A DNA stretch of 7,890 nt from JAVEDQ01 sp035468175 (GTDB lineage: Bacteria; Actinomycetota; Actinomycetes; Frankiales; Frankiaceae). The stretch spans positions 1 through 7,890 of the forward strand of contig DATITC010000198.1 of assembly GCA_035468175.1 (NCBI GenBank), written 5' to 3'. Below the pieces are notes generated by a model, which saw nothing but the letters and a program-made list of their open reading frames with translations, was not told where the DNA came from and made no database searches. Both the position numbers and the translations under genes were made by a program. Positions 1 through 6,314 of this stretch are shown piece by piece; position 1 is the stretch's first letter, and every line of letters starts with the position of its first letter.

Positions 1-609
1 CGCACGCTGGTCGAGAACGCCGGTCGGCGAGCGATCACCGTCGGCACCGACGTCGCGAAACCGGAGGACTGCACCGCCCTCGTCGAAGCAGCCATGAACG
101 AGTTCGGCCACGTCGACATCCTCGTGAACAACGCCGGCATCGGCACCGCGGTGCCGGCCACCCGGGAGACGGTGGACCAGTTCCGGCAGGTCATCGACGT
201 CAACCTCAACGGCTGCTACTGGATGGCGCAGGCGTGCGGCCGGGTCATGAAGCCGGGCAGCAGCATCGTCAACATCTCCAGCATCCTCGGCATCACCACC
301 GCCGGGCTGCCGCAGGCCGCCTACGCCGCCAGCAAGGCCGGGCTCATCGGACTCACCCGCGACCTCGCGCAGCAGTGGACCGGCCGGAAGGGCATCCGGG
401 TGAACGCGCTGGCCCCGGGCTTCTTCGCCTCCGAGATGACCGAGCAGTACCCGGACGGCTACCTCGACGCGATGGGGATGCGCATCGTCGCCGGCCGCAA
501 GGGCGAAGCCGAAGAGCTGGCCGCGGCCCTGATCTTTCTGGCCAGCGATGCCGGCAGCTACGTCACCGGGCAAACCCTCGCGGTCGACGGCGGCCTCACC
601 ATCACCTGA
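1..609 (+). CDS. Short-chain dehydrogenase/reductase (SDR), 5' end outside window
   Basis: Classical SDR-family NAD(P)-dependent oxidoreductase; the open frame runs in from base 1, so the N-terminus with the TGxxxGxG cofactor loop is missing and 202 residues are visible. An internal ATG at 94 is not the start, because the frame before it already reads as SDR sequence. In window numbering the NNAG motif is at residues 43-46, the catalytic Ser at about 94 (NISS), and the YxxxK pair at Tyr108/Lys112, followed by the NALAPGF loop and the usual C-terminal TGQTLAVDGG strand. All catalytic residues in view are intact, so it should be active. The sequence resembles FabG-like 3-oxoacyl-ACP reductases and glucose 1-dehydrogenases, but the substrate cannot be read from it. 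The VOC gene starts 31 bases after its stop on the same strand, so the two are probably co-transcribed. Confidence 0.93.
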   Translation, partial: RTLVENAGRRAITVGTDVAKPEDCTALVEAAMNEFGHVDILVNNAGIGTAVPATRETVDQFRQVIDVNLNGCYWMAQACGRVMKPGSSIVNISSILGITTAGLPQAAYAASKAGLIGLTRDLAQQWTGRKGIRVNALAPGFFASEMTEQYPDGYLDAMGMRIVAGRKGEAEELAAALIFLASDAGSYVTGQTLAVDGGLTIT

Positions 610-628
610 CGCGATACCGCATCGATTC

Positions 629-635
629 GAGGGGG
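629..635 (+). promoter_or_regulatory. Ribosome-binding site that sets the TTG start of the VOC gene
   Basis: The purine run GAGGGGG ends 5 bases before TTG at 641. It supports that TTG rather than the upstream in-frame ATG at 548, which lies inside the SDR gene and would add 31 residues unlike any VOC N-terminus. Confidence 0.7.
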
Positions 636-640
636 CTCCA

Positions 641-1039
641 TTGTCCGATCTGAGCATCTCCGGCATCCACCATCTGGAGCTGACCGTCCGCGACCTGAAG
701 CGCTCCGAGCCCTGGTACACGCGGGTTCTGGGCTTCGAGCGCATGGGCGCCATGGACAAGGACGACCACAGCGTCGTGATGCTGCGCGCGGGAGACCTGG
801 TGATCGGCCTGGTCCAGCACACCCGGACAGGCGATGACAGCTTCGACGAACGTCGCATCGGCCTCGACCACGCCGGCTTCTCCGTGTCGTCCCCTGAGGA
901 CGTCGAGCGCTGGGCGGCCCGCCTCGACGAGCTGGGCGTGGAACGCACGGAGGTGAAGGACGGCGCACTGCCGGACAGTCGCGTGGTGATCTTCCGCGAC
1001 CCGGACGGCATCCAGTTGGAGTGCTACTACGCGCCCTGA
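641..1039 (+). CDS. VOC family protein (glyoxalase/bleomycin resistance/dioxygenase fold)
   Basis: A single-module vicinal-oxygen-chelate protein of 132 residues, a typical length for a protein that dimerises to build its active site. It begins with the beta-alpha-beta signature around IHHLELTVRDL (residues 9-19), continues with a WYTRVLGFE helix-strand, and has a second half starting at LDHAGFSV. It ends in the classic FRDPDGIQLECYY strand. The likely metal ligands are His11, the His of LDHAGF and the Glu of IQLE, which match the family's His/Glu chelation pattern. Members act as glyoxalases, epimerases, extradiol dioxygenases or antibiotic-binding proteins, and sequence alone does not say which. 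It follows the SDR gene closely and may act on the same small metabolite (inference). The TTG start is chosen from the ribosome-binding site and the family's usual N-terminus. Confidence 0.88.
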   Translation: MSDLSISGIHHLELTVRDLKRSEPWYTRVLGFERMGAMDKDDHSVVMLRAGDLVIGLVQHTRTGDDSFDERRIGLDHAGFSVSSPEDVERWAARLDELGVERTEVKDGALPDSRVVIFRDPDGIQLECYYAP

Positions 1040-1053
1040 CGATGCTCCGTCAG
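1036..1053. terminator. Possible bidirectional terminator hairpin between convergent genes
   Basis: CTGACG (1036-1041) pairs perfectly with CGTCAG (1048-1053) across a 6-base loop. The arms contain the stop codons of both convergent genes: TGA 1037-1039 on plus and TCA 1050-1052 (TGA on minus). The stem is only 6 bp with no run of T on either side, so intrinsic termination is uncertain. The position between converging genes is the main argument. Confidence 0.35.
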
Positions 1054-1604
1054 CCGATTCTCTCGTAACGCAGGTGCACGGTGCCGCCGCGGAAGGCGCG
1101 CTGCTCGATCAGACGCAGCCGCAGGTCGGTGCCGAGCGGGAGGTACGGCTTGCCGCCCCCGATGACGGCCGGCACCACCCTCGGGCGGAACTCGTCGATC
1201 AGGTCCAGCAGCGACGCCGCCAGACCGGCGCCGGCGACGGCCAGGTCACCGTCGGTCTCCCTCTTGAGCCGGACGACCTCGTCGACCGCATCGGCGCGGC
1301 GCACCAACCGGCACCCGGGCGCTACCGACTCCAGCGAGTCGGAGAACACGATCCGCGGCGTCGCGGCGTACTCGCGGGCGAACTCCGCCTCCACCTCGCC
1401 CCCGTCGGCCCGCTCCGGCGCCGTCCAGAAGTCCTCCATGACCTCGTAGACGCCGCGGCCGAACAGGAACGCTGCCGTCTCGCGGGCCTGCTGGTTGGCA
1501 AAACGATGCACCTCCTCGTCCGGGTTGCCAAAGGCGATGCTGCCGGTCGGGTCCTCGATGTAGCCGTCGAGGGAGATGCTCATCGTGTAGCTGAGGGTGC
1601 CCAT
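1050..1604 (-). CDS. Dihydrofolate reductase family protein (RibD C-terminal domain)
   Basis: A 184-residue reductase of the RibD-C/DHFR-like family (YyaP/YwjB type), probably NADPH-dependent with unknown substrate. It opens with the family signature SYTMSISLDGYIEDP, has FGRGVYEVME near residues 48-57 (the place of the GR-TYE motif), and ends with AGAGLAASLLDLIDEFRP followed by IGGGKPYLP, the nucleotide-binding part of the fold. ATG 1604 is chosen because homologues usually start a few residues before the MSxSLDG strand. An in-frame GTG at 1628 would add 8 residues and has a weak GATGAG 5 bases upstream, so it remains possible. It converges with the VOC gene, with 10 bases between the stops. 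The non-coding stretch upstream carries two palindromes that may control it. Confidence 0.9.
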   Translation of the reverse strand: MGTLSYTMSISLDGYIEDPTGSIAFGNPDEEVHRFANQQARETAAFLFGRGVYEVMEDFWTAPERADGGEVEAEFAREYAATPRIVFSDSLESVAPGCRLVRRADAVDEVVRLKRETDGDLAVAGAGLAASLLDLIDEFRPRVVPAVIGGGKPYLPLGTDLRLRLIEQRAFRGGTVHLRYERIG

Positions 1605-1673
1605 GGGGAAGTAGACGACCCGGCGCACCCGAACTCATCGTCAGCCACGCACTTACGCTTGCCTCACCGACGT

Positions 1674-1687
1674 GATCTGTACCGATC
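1674..1687. promoter_or_regulatory. Palindromic operator-like site, copy 1
   Basis: GATCTGTACCGATC fits the symmetric pattern GATC-N-GTAC-N-GATC, with only the two N positions breaking the dyad. It matches copy 2 at 12 of 14 bases. It lies about 70 bases upstream of the reductase ATG and would fall just downstream of the inferred transcription start. The size and symmetry suit a dimeric repressor such as a TetR-type protein, but no regulator gene is in the window. Confidence 0.45.
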
Positions 1688-1705
1688 TTGTGGCGCTGAG
1701 CTGCA

Positions 1706-1734
1706 GAAATAGCCTCAAGATCCGTACTGATCAA
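1706..1734 (-). promoter_or_regulatory. Candidate promoter for the DHFR-like gene
   Basis: Read on the minus strand, TTGATC (1729-1734, -35-like, 4 of 6 consensus) is followed after exactly 17 bases by TATTTC (1706-1711, -10-like, 3 of 6). The -35 element overlaps palindrome copy 2, and the -10 lies between the two palindromes, an arrangement that would allow repression. The match to consensus is weak and actinobacterial promoters vary, so this is tentative. Confidence 0.3.
1719..1732. promoter_or_regulatory. Palindromic operator-like site, copy 2
   Basis: GATCCGTACTGATC follows the same GATC-N-GTAC-N-GATC dyad as copy 1. The two copies start 45 bases apart, a little over four helical turns. 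It overlaps the candidate -35 element of the reductase promoter. The rest of the gap 1605-1840 shows no convincing gene. It also holds CACCGGTG (1826-1833) and a weak GGTC/GACC inverted repeat (1807-1820) beyond the hemerythrin stop. Confidence 0.45.
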
Positions 1735-1840
1735 CTTCTGTAGGCGCCGGCGAACGATCGTCATGCCGAGCAACTACCCGGGCCGCTTTGATGCACGCGC
1801 CGCTCCGGTCCGGCCCGACCAATCACACCGGTGCGAGGCC

Positions 1841-2359
1841 TCAGCTATTCGCTTCGATGTACTTTGCGGCGTCCTTGTCCTCGTCGTCGATGCCCCGCGG
1901 TAGCTGATGCTCGGAGCGCCACTTCGTCCACGCGACCGCGAGCTGCTGGCGCTGCTCCAGTGTCGAGGCGTGCCGGAAGTCGGGCAGCGCCTCCCGCTCC
2001 TCCTCGGCGATGTGCTTGCTGTTCTCGGTCCGAGCCTCGCCGACCGCCGCCCACCACCCGTCCGAATCCACCTCGTGCCGGTTCGCCTTGCGAACGGCCT
2101 CCCGGATCTTGTTGTGGTCGTCGATCGCGTCCTCGGCCTCGTCCTCGCCGTCCGCGGTCTGCTTCTTGAGCAGCTGCGGGTAGAAGACCTCCTCCTCGCA
2201 CTGGGCGTGGACCTCCAGCAGGGTCGCGAGGTCCTTCCACAGGACGGTCAGCGCCCCCTTGCGGACGGCGTCGTCCATGTCCTCTGCGTCATCCAGACCG
2301 GCGAAGCGCAGCCGGAGGGTGTGGTGGTCTTCGAGGACGAGTTCGGTGACGTCGAGCAT
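1841..2359 (-). CDS. Hemerythrin HHE domain-containing protein
   Basis: A 172-residue mostly helical protein with the hemerythrin-type di-iron ligand pattern: His12/13 in EDHHTL, His51 and Glu55 in HAQCEEEVFYP, His82 in DDHNKI, and His116/Glu120 in SKHIAEEERE. HHE proteins bind a non-haem di-iron centre and are linked to oxygen, nitric oxide or iron handling; the specific role here is unknown. The C-terminal third is a charged helix (WTKWRSEHQLPRG) with an acidic tail. There is no signal peptide or membrane segment, so it is cytoplasmic. The ATG is supported by AGGGAG (plus-strand bases 2366-2371) 6 bases upstream, which overlaps the TAG stop of pgm. With only 10 bases between the genes, it is translated from the pgm transcript. 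Confidence 0.92.
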   Translation of the reverse strand: MLDVTELVLEDHHTLRLRFAGLDDAEDMDDAVRKGALTVLWKDLATLLEVHAQCEEEVFYPQLLKKQTADGEDEAEDAIDDHNKIREAVRKANRHEVDSDGWWAAVGEARTENSKHIAEEEREALPDFRHASTLEQRQQLAVAWTKWRSEHQLPRGIDDEDKDAAKYIEANS

Positions 2360-2369
2360 GGTGCGCTCC

Positions 2370-4010
<1,641 letters not shown>

Positions 4011-4039
4011 GCGGTCATCTTGCCCACCCAGTCCAGTTC

Positions 4040-4045
4040 AGGAGG
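4040..4045 (+). promoter_or_regulatory. Strong Shine-Dalgarno AGGAGG before the GAF-EAL gene
   Basis: A full AGGAGG stands 10 bases before ATG 4056. That ATG opens a 28-codon frame ending at 4142, not the GAF-EAL frame. The first in-frame start, GTG 4067, is 21 bases from this site, too far for direct use. The site marks where translation is expected to begin and leaves the true start unsettled. Confidence 0.6.
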
Positions 4046-4055
4046 TGCCCAACCG

Positions 4056-4142
4056 ATGAAGCTGAGGTGGGCAAGCAACGGAGCGGCAGCGAGCAGCAGA
4101 TTGCCGAGCTGCTCCAGACCGCTCGCCGGGCACTGCACCTGA
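4056..4142 (+). other. 28-codon ORF overlapping the GAF-EAL start (leader peptide or frameshift mark)
   Basis: The frame begins ATG-AAG-CTG-AGG and ends at TGA 4140-4142, inside the GAF-EAL gene in another frame. Its peptide, starting MKLRWASNG, is Ser/Ala/Arg-rich with no recognisable domain. It has the only good ribosome-binding site in the area. Two readings fit. It may be a leader ORF whose translation is coupled to the overlapping GTG at 4067. Or the ATG may be the true GAF-EAL start, separated from the rest by loss of one base between about 4059 and 4090. The sequence alone does not decide. Confidence 0.3.
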
Positions 4143-5314
4143 GCGTCGCGTTCCTCAGCCGCCTCGACGGCACCACGCAGCACCTCGAAGTCGTCGAGGC
4201 TCCGGCGTTGCACTCGCTGGTGTTCCGCGAGGGGGTGGCGCAGCCGCAGTCGACCACGTTCTGCCAGGCGACGCTGGACGGCAAGCTTCCCGCGGTCATG
4301 CCGGACCTGCGGAAGTTTCCGGTCGCGATGGCCCTGCCGGCCGCTCGCATCCCCCGGATTCGGAGCTTCGTCTCGGTCCCGGTGCGCCTGTCCGACGGCA
4401 CCCTCTACGGGACCTTCTGCGCGGCCGGCCTTACCTCGGACAAAGAGCTGAACGATCGCGACCAGGCGCTGATGGAGGTGCTCGCCTCAGCCGCCGCCGT
4501 CATCATCGAGCCCGGGGTCCGGACGCAGGCCCGCGCGGAGGACATCCGGAGCCGGCTGGCGCCGGTGCTCGCCGCCGGCGGCCCGACGGTCGTCCTCCAG
4601 CCCATCGTCGACCTGAGCACGGGACATCGGGTCGGCGCCGAGGCGCTCAGCCGCTTCCCCGCGGACTGGGACAAGGCCCCCGACACCTGCTTCGCCGAGG
4701 GGCACAGCGTGGGACTCGGGGATGCCCTCGAGATCGCGGCGTTGCGGACGGCGGCCGAGCACCTCGCCGTCGTCGACGGCTACGTGACCATGAACGTCTC
4801 GCCGGGGACCCTCCAGACCACGGCATGCCAGCGCCTGCTCGAGCAGATGCCGCTGGAGCGGGTGGTCCTCGAGCTCAGCGAGCACGAGTCGGTCGGGAAC
4901 TACCACATCCTCCGCGACACCCTCGCTCCGCTGCGCGCCCGCGGGATGCGGCTGGCCATCGACGATGTCGGTGCCGGCTTCTCCTCGCTGCGGCACATCG
5001 TCCTGACCGCGCCGGACATCATCAAGCTCGATCGCAGCCTCGTGACGGGGCTCGGCGAGGACCAGGTGCTGCGCACGCTGGTGCGCTCGCTCGTCGACTT
5101 CGGCCACGGCAGCAACGCCACCGTCGTCGCCGAGGGCGTGGAGACCGCGAGCGACGCCGATCACCTGCGCCGGCTGGACGTCGACTTCGGCCAGGGCTGG
5201 TACCACGGTCGGCCCGGCCCGCCGGAGGCCCTGTCCCCGGTCTCGCTGCCGGTGCCACGACCCGGTGAGCACGATGACATGGACTCGTGTAACACTATCC
5301 AGCGTCATACCTGA
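4067..5314 (+). CDS. GAF-EAL domain protein, probable c-di-GMP phosphodiesterase
   Basis: About 415 residues: an N-terminal GAF sensor domain (roughly 10-150) joined to an EAL domain (roughly 165-390), with no GGDEF. EAL domains hydrolyse c-di-GMP to pGpG. The active-site set is complete: Glu192 (AEALSRF), Asn243 (MNVSPG), Glu269 (LELSE), Asp299/Asp300 (IDDVGAG), Lys320 (IIKLD), Glu356 (VAEGVET) and Gln376 (GQGWYHGRP). From Glu269 onward the spacings match those of characterised active EAL proteins. The loop-6 motif reads DDVGAG instead of the common DDFGTG. The GAF ligand is unknown. There is no membrane segment or signal peptide, so it is cytoplasmic. GTG 4067 is taken as start because the only other in-frame start upstream (GTG 3998) lies inside pgm; neither has a good ribosome-binding site. 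The stop is 16 bases before the small coiled-coil gene, suggesting co-transcription. Confidence 0.88.
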   Translation: MGKQRSGSEQQIAELLQTARRALHLSVAFLSRLDGTTQHLEVVEAPALHSLVFREGVAQPQSTTFCQATLDGKLPAVMPDLRKFPVAMALPAARIPRIRSFVSVPVRLSDGTLYGTFCAAGLTSDKELNDRDQALMEVLASAAAVIIEPGVRTQARAEDIRSRLAPVLAAGGPTVVLQPIVDLSTGHRVGAEALSRFPADWDKAPDTCFAEGHSVGLGDALEIAALRTAAEHLAVVDGYVTMNVSPGTLQTTACQRLLEQMPLERVVLELSEHESVGNYHILRDTLAPLRARGMRLAIDDVGAGFSSLRHIVLTAPDIIKLDRSLVTGLGEDQVLRTLVRSLVDFGHGSNATVVAEGVETASDADHLRRLDVDFGQGWYHGRPGPPEALSPVSLPVPRPGEHDDMDSCNTIQRHT

Positions 5315-5316
5315 CG
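5303..5316 (+). other. Small hairpin across the GAF-EAL stop codon
   Basis: CGTCA (5303-5307) pairs with TGACG (5312-5316) over the 4-base loop TACC. The TGA stop (5312-5314) is in the 3' arm and the downstream ribosome-binding site begins immediately after. It could modulate translation of the next gene, but 5 bp is short and it may be chance. Confidence 0.2.
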
Positions 5317-5317
5317 G

Positions 5318-5324
5318 GGGAGGA
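5318..5324 (+). promoter_or_regulatory. Strong ribosome-binding site of the small coiled-coil gene
   Basis: GGGAGGA ends 6 bases before ATG 5331 and directly follows the GAF-EAL stop. It fixes the start of the 63-residue protein. An in-frame ATG at 5265 lies inside the GAF-EAL gene and would add 22 residues unlike the helical protein. Confidence 0.75.
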
Positions 5325-5330
5325 ATTCAC

Positions 5331-5522
5331 ATGGGGTTCGACATGGCCGGAATCGGCGCGCTCAAGGATGCGCTGGCGATCACCAACAAGCACCTGGAGC
5401 TGGTGCTCGCCGAGCTGAAGGAAACCAACCGGAACCGGCTCGATGTCGTCGCCGTCGAGCTACGCCAGGTCAACGAGACCCTGGCTGCGGTGCTGGCAGG
5501 GCAGGACCGCTCGCCGGTCTGA
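5331..5522 (+). CDS. Small coiled-coil protein of unknown function (63 aa)
   Basis: I do not recognise a family. The protein is almost entirely helix-forming, acidic/basic alternating, with no cysteine, signal peptide or membrane segment. Hydrophobic residues follow a 3-4 heptad spacing: Ile8, Leu11, Leu15, (Thr18), Leu22, Val25, Leu29. After a one-residue shift near Asn33 comes Leu37, Val40, Leu44, Val47, Leu51, Val54. That suggests a coiled coil with a stutter, probably a dimer or a partner-binding helix. A very strong ribosome-binding site predicts abundant expression. It starts 16 bases after the GAF-EAL stop and ends 48 bases before lutA, so it sits most naturally with the GAF-EAL gene. 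It could be an adaptor or regulator of that protein, or simply an independent small protein; both are inference. Confidence 0.72.
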   Translation: MGFDMAGIGALKDALAITNKHLELVLAELKETNRNRLDVVAVELRQVNETLAAVLAGQDRSPV

Positions 5523-5540
5523 CATTTCGCGCGAGTCGCT

Positions 5541-5554
5541 CCGGCGATCGCCGG
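5541..5554. promoter_or_regulatory. Perfect 14-base palindrome just upstream of lutA
   Basis: CCGGCGATCGCCGG is a perfect dyad in the 48-base gap between the small ORF and lutA. Flanking GTC (5535-5537) and GAC (5559-5561) extend the symmetry imperfectly. It may be an operator for a lactate regulator, or the stem of a terminator for the upstream unit, though no T-run follows. It does not resemble the published LldR/LutR operator patterns I know, and such short GC palindromes are common at this GC content. Confidence 0.3.
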
Positions 5555-5570
5555 GGGTGACAATGCACGG

Positions 5571-6314
5571 GTGCGCGTCGCCCTGTTCGTCACCTGCCTC
5601 GTGGACGGGATGATGCCGGACGTCGGCAAAGCGACCATCCGCCTGCTTCGCCGGCTCGGCGTGGACGTGGACGTGCCGCTCGCCCAGACCTGCTGCGGTC
5701 AGATGCACATCAACACCGGCTACGGCGCGCAGGCACTTCCCCTGGTCCAGCAGCACACCGACGCCTTCCGCGGCTACGACGCCGTGGTTGCGCCGAGTGG
5801 GTCCTGCGCCGGCTCCGTCCGGCACCAGCATCCGGTCCTGGCCGCGAAGTCCGGCAACGCCAAGCTGACGGCCGAGGTCGAGAAGCTCGCCGCGCGCACG
5901 TACGAGCTTTCGGAGTTCCTGGTCGACGTGCTCGGTGTGACCGACGTCGGTGCCTACTACCCGCACAAGGTCACCTACCACCCGACCTGCCACTCCCTGC
6001 GGGTCCTCCGGGTCGGTGACAAGCCGCTGCGGTTGCTCCGCGAGGTCCAGGGCCTCGAACTCGTCGAGCTGCCCGACGCCGAGGTCTGCTGCGGCTTCGG
6101 CGGCACCTTCGCCGTGAAGAACCCGGACGTGTCGGCGGCCATGCTCTCCGACAAGCTCCGGCATGTGCTGTCGACCGACGCGGAGATCTGCAGCGCCAGC
6201 GACTCATCCTGCCTGCTGCACATCGGCGGCGGCCTGAGCCGGACCCGTGCCGGCGTCCGGACCGTGCACCTCGCGGAGATCCTGGCGAGCGAGCCGGTCC
6301 AGGCGGGCCGATGA
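5571..6314 (+). CDS. lutA: Lactate utilization protein A, (Fe-S)-binding CCG-domain protein
   Basis: Subunit of the LutABC L-lactate oxidation complex that turns L-lactate into pyruvate without the flavin-type dehydrogenase. Its 247 residues are close to Bacillus subtilis LutA. Two cysteine-rich CCG domains are present. The first has Cys9, Cys41-Cys42-Gly (TCCGQMH) and Cys79 (SGSCAGS). The second has Cys140 (HPTCHSL), Cys173-Cys174-Gly (VCCGFGGTF) and Cys214 (SDSSCLLHIGGG). This is the arrangement also seen in heterodisulfide reductase and glycolate oxidase iron-sulfur subunits, but the length and the following lutB/lutC identify it. The GTG start has a GGGGGTGA purine run 10 bases upstream. 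Its TGA overlaps the lutB ATG as ATGA, implying translational coupling. Confidence 0.95.
   Translation: MRVALFVTCLVDGMMPDVGKATIRLLRRLGVDVDVPLAQTCCGQMHINTGYGAQALPLVQQHTDAFRGYDAVVAPSGSCAGSVRHQHPVLAAKSGNAKLTAEVEKLAARTYELSEFLVDVLGVTDVGAYYPHKVTYHPTCHSLRVLRVGDKPLRLLREVQGLELVELPDAEVCCGFGGTFAVKNPDVSAAMLSDKLRHVLSTDAEICSASDSSCLLHIGGGLSRTRAGVRTVHLAEILASEPVQAGR

Noticed and set aside
1246..1773. Minus-strand frame starting at ATG 1773 that reads through the non-coding gap into the DHFR-like gene
   Set aside because: Its later part is an out-of-frame reading of the reductase, and the first 45 or so residues match nothing I recognise. The region looks regulatory rather than coding.
4487..5308. 273-codon open frame on the minus strand opposite the GAF-EAL gene
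   Set aside because: The EAL motifs on the plus strand are complete. The antisense product shows no recognisable domain.
5543..5550. GCGATCGC, the cyanobacterial HIP1 octamer
   Set aside because: I noticed only this copy, and the gene content is actinobacterial, so it is just the core of a GC-rich palindrome.
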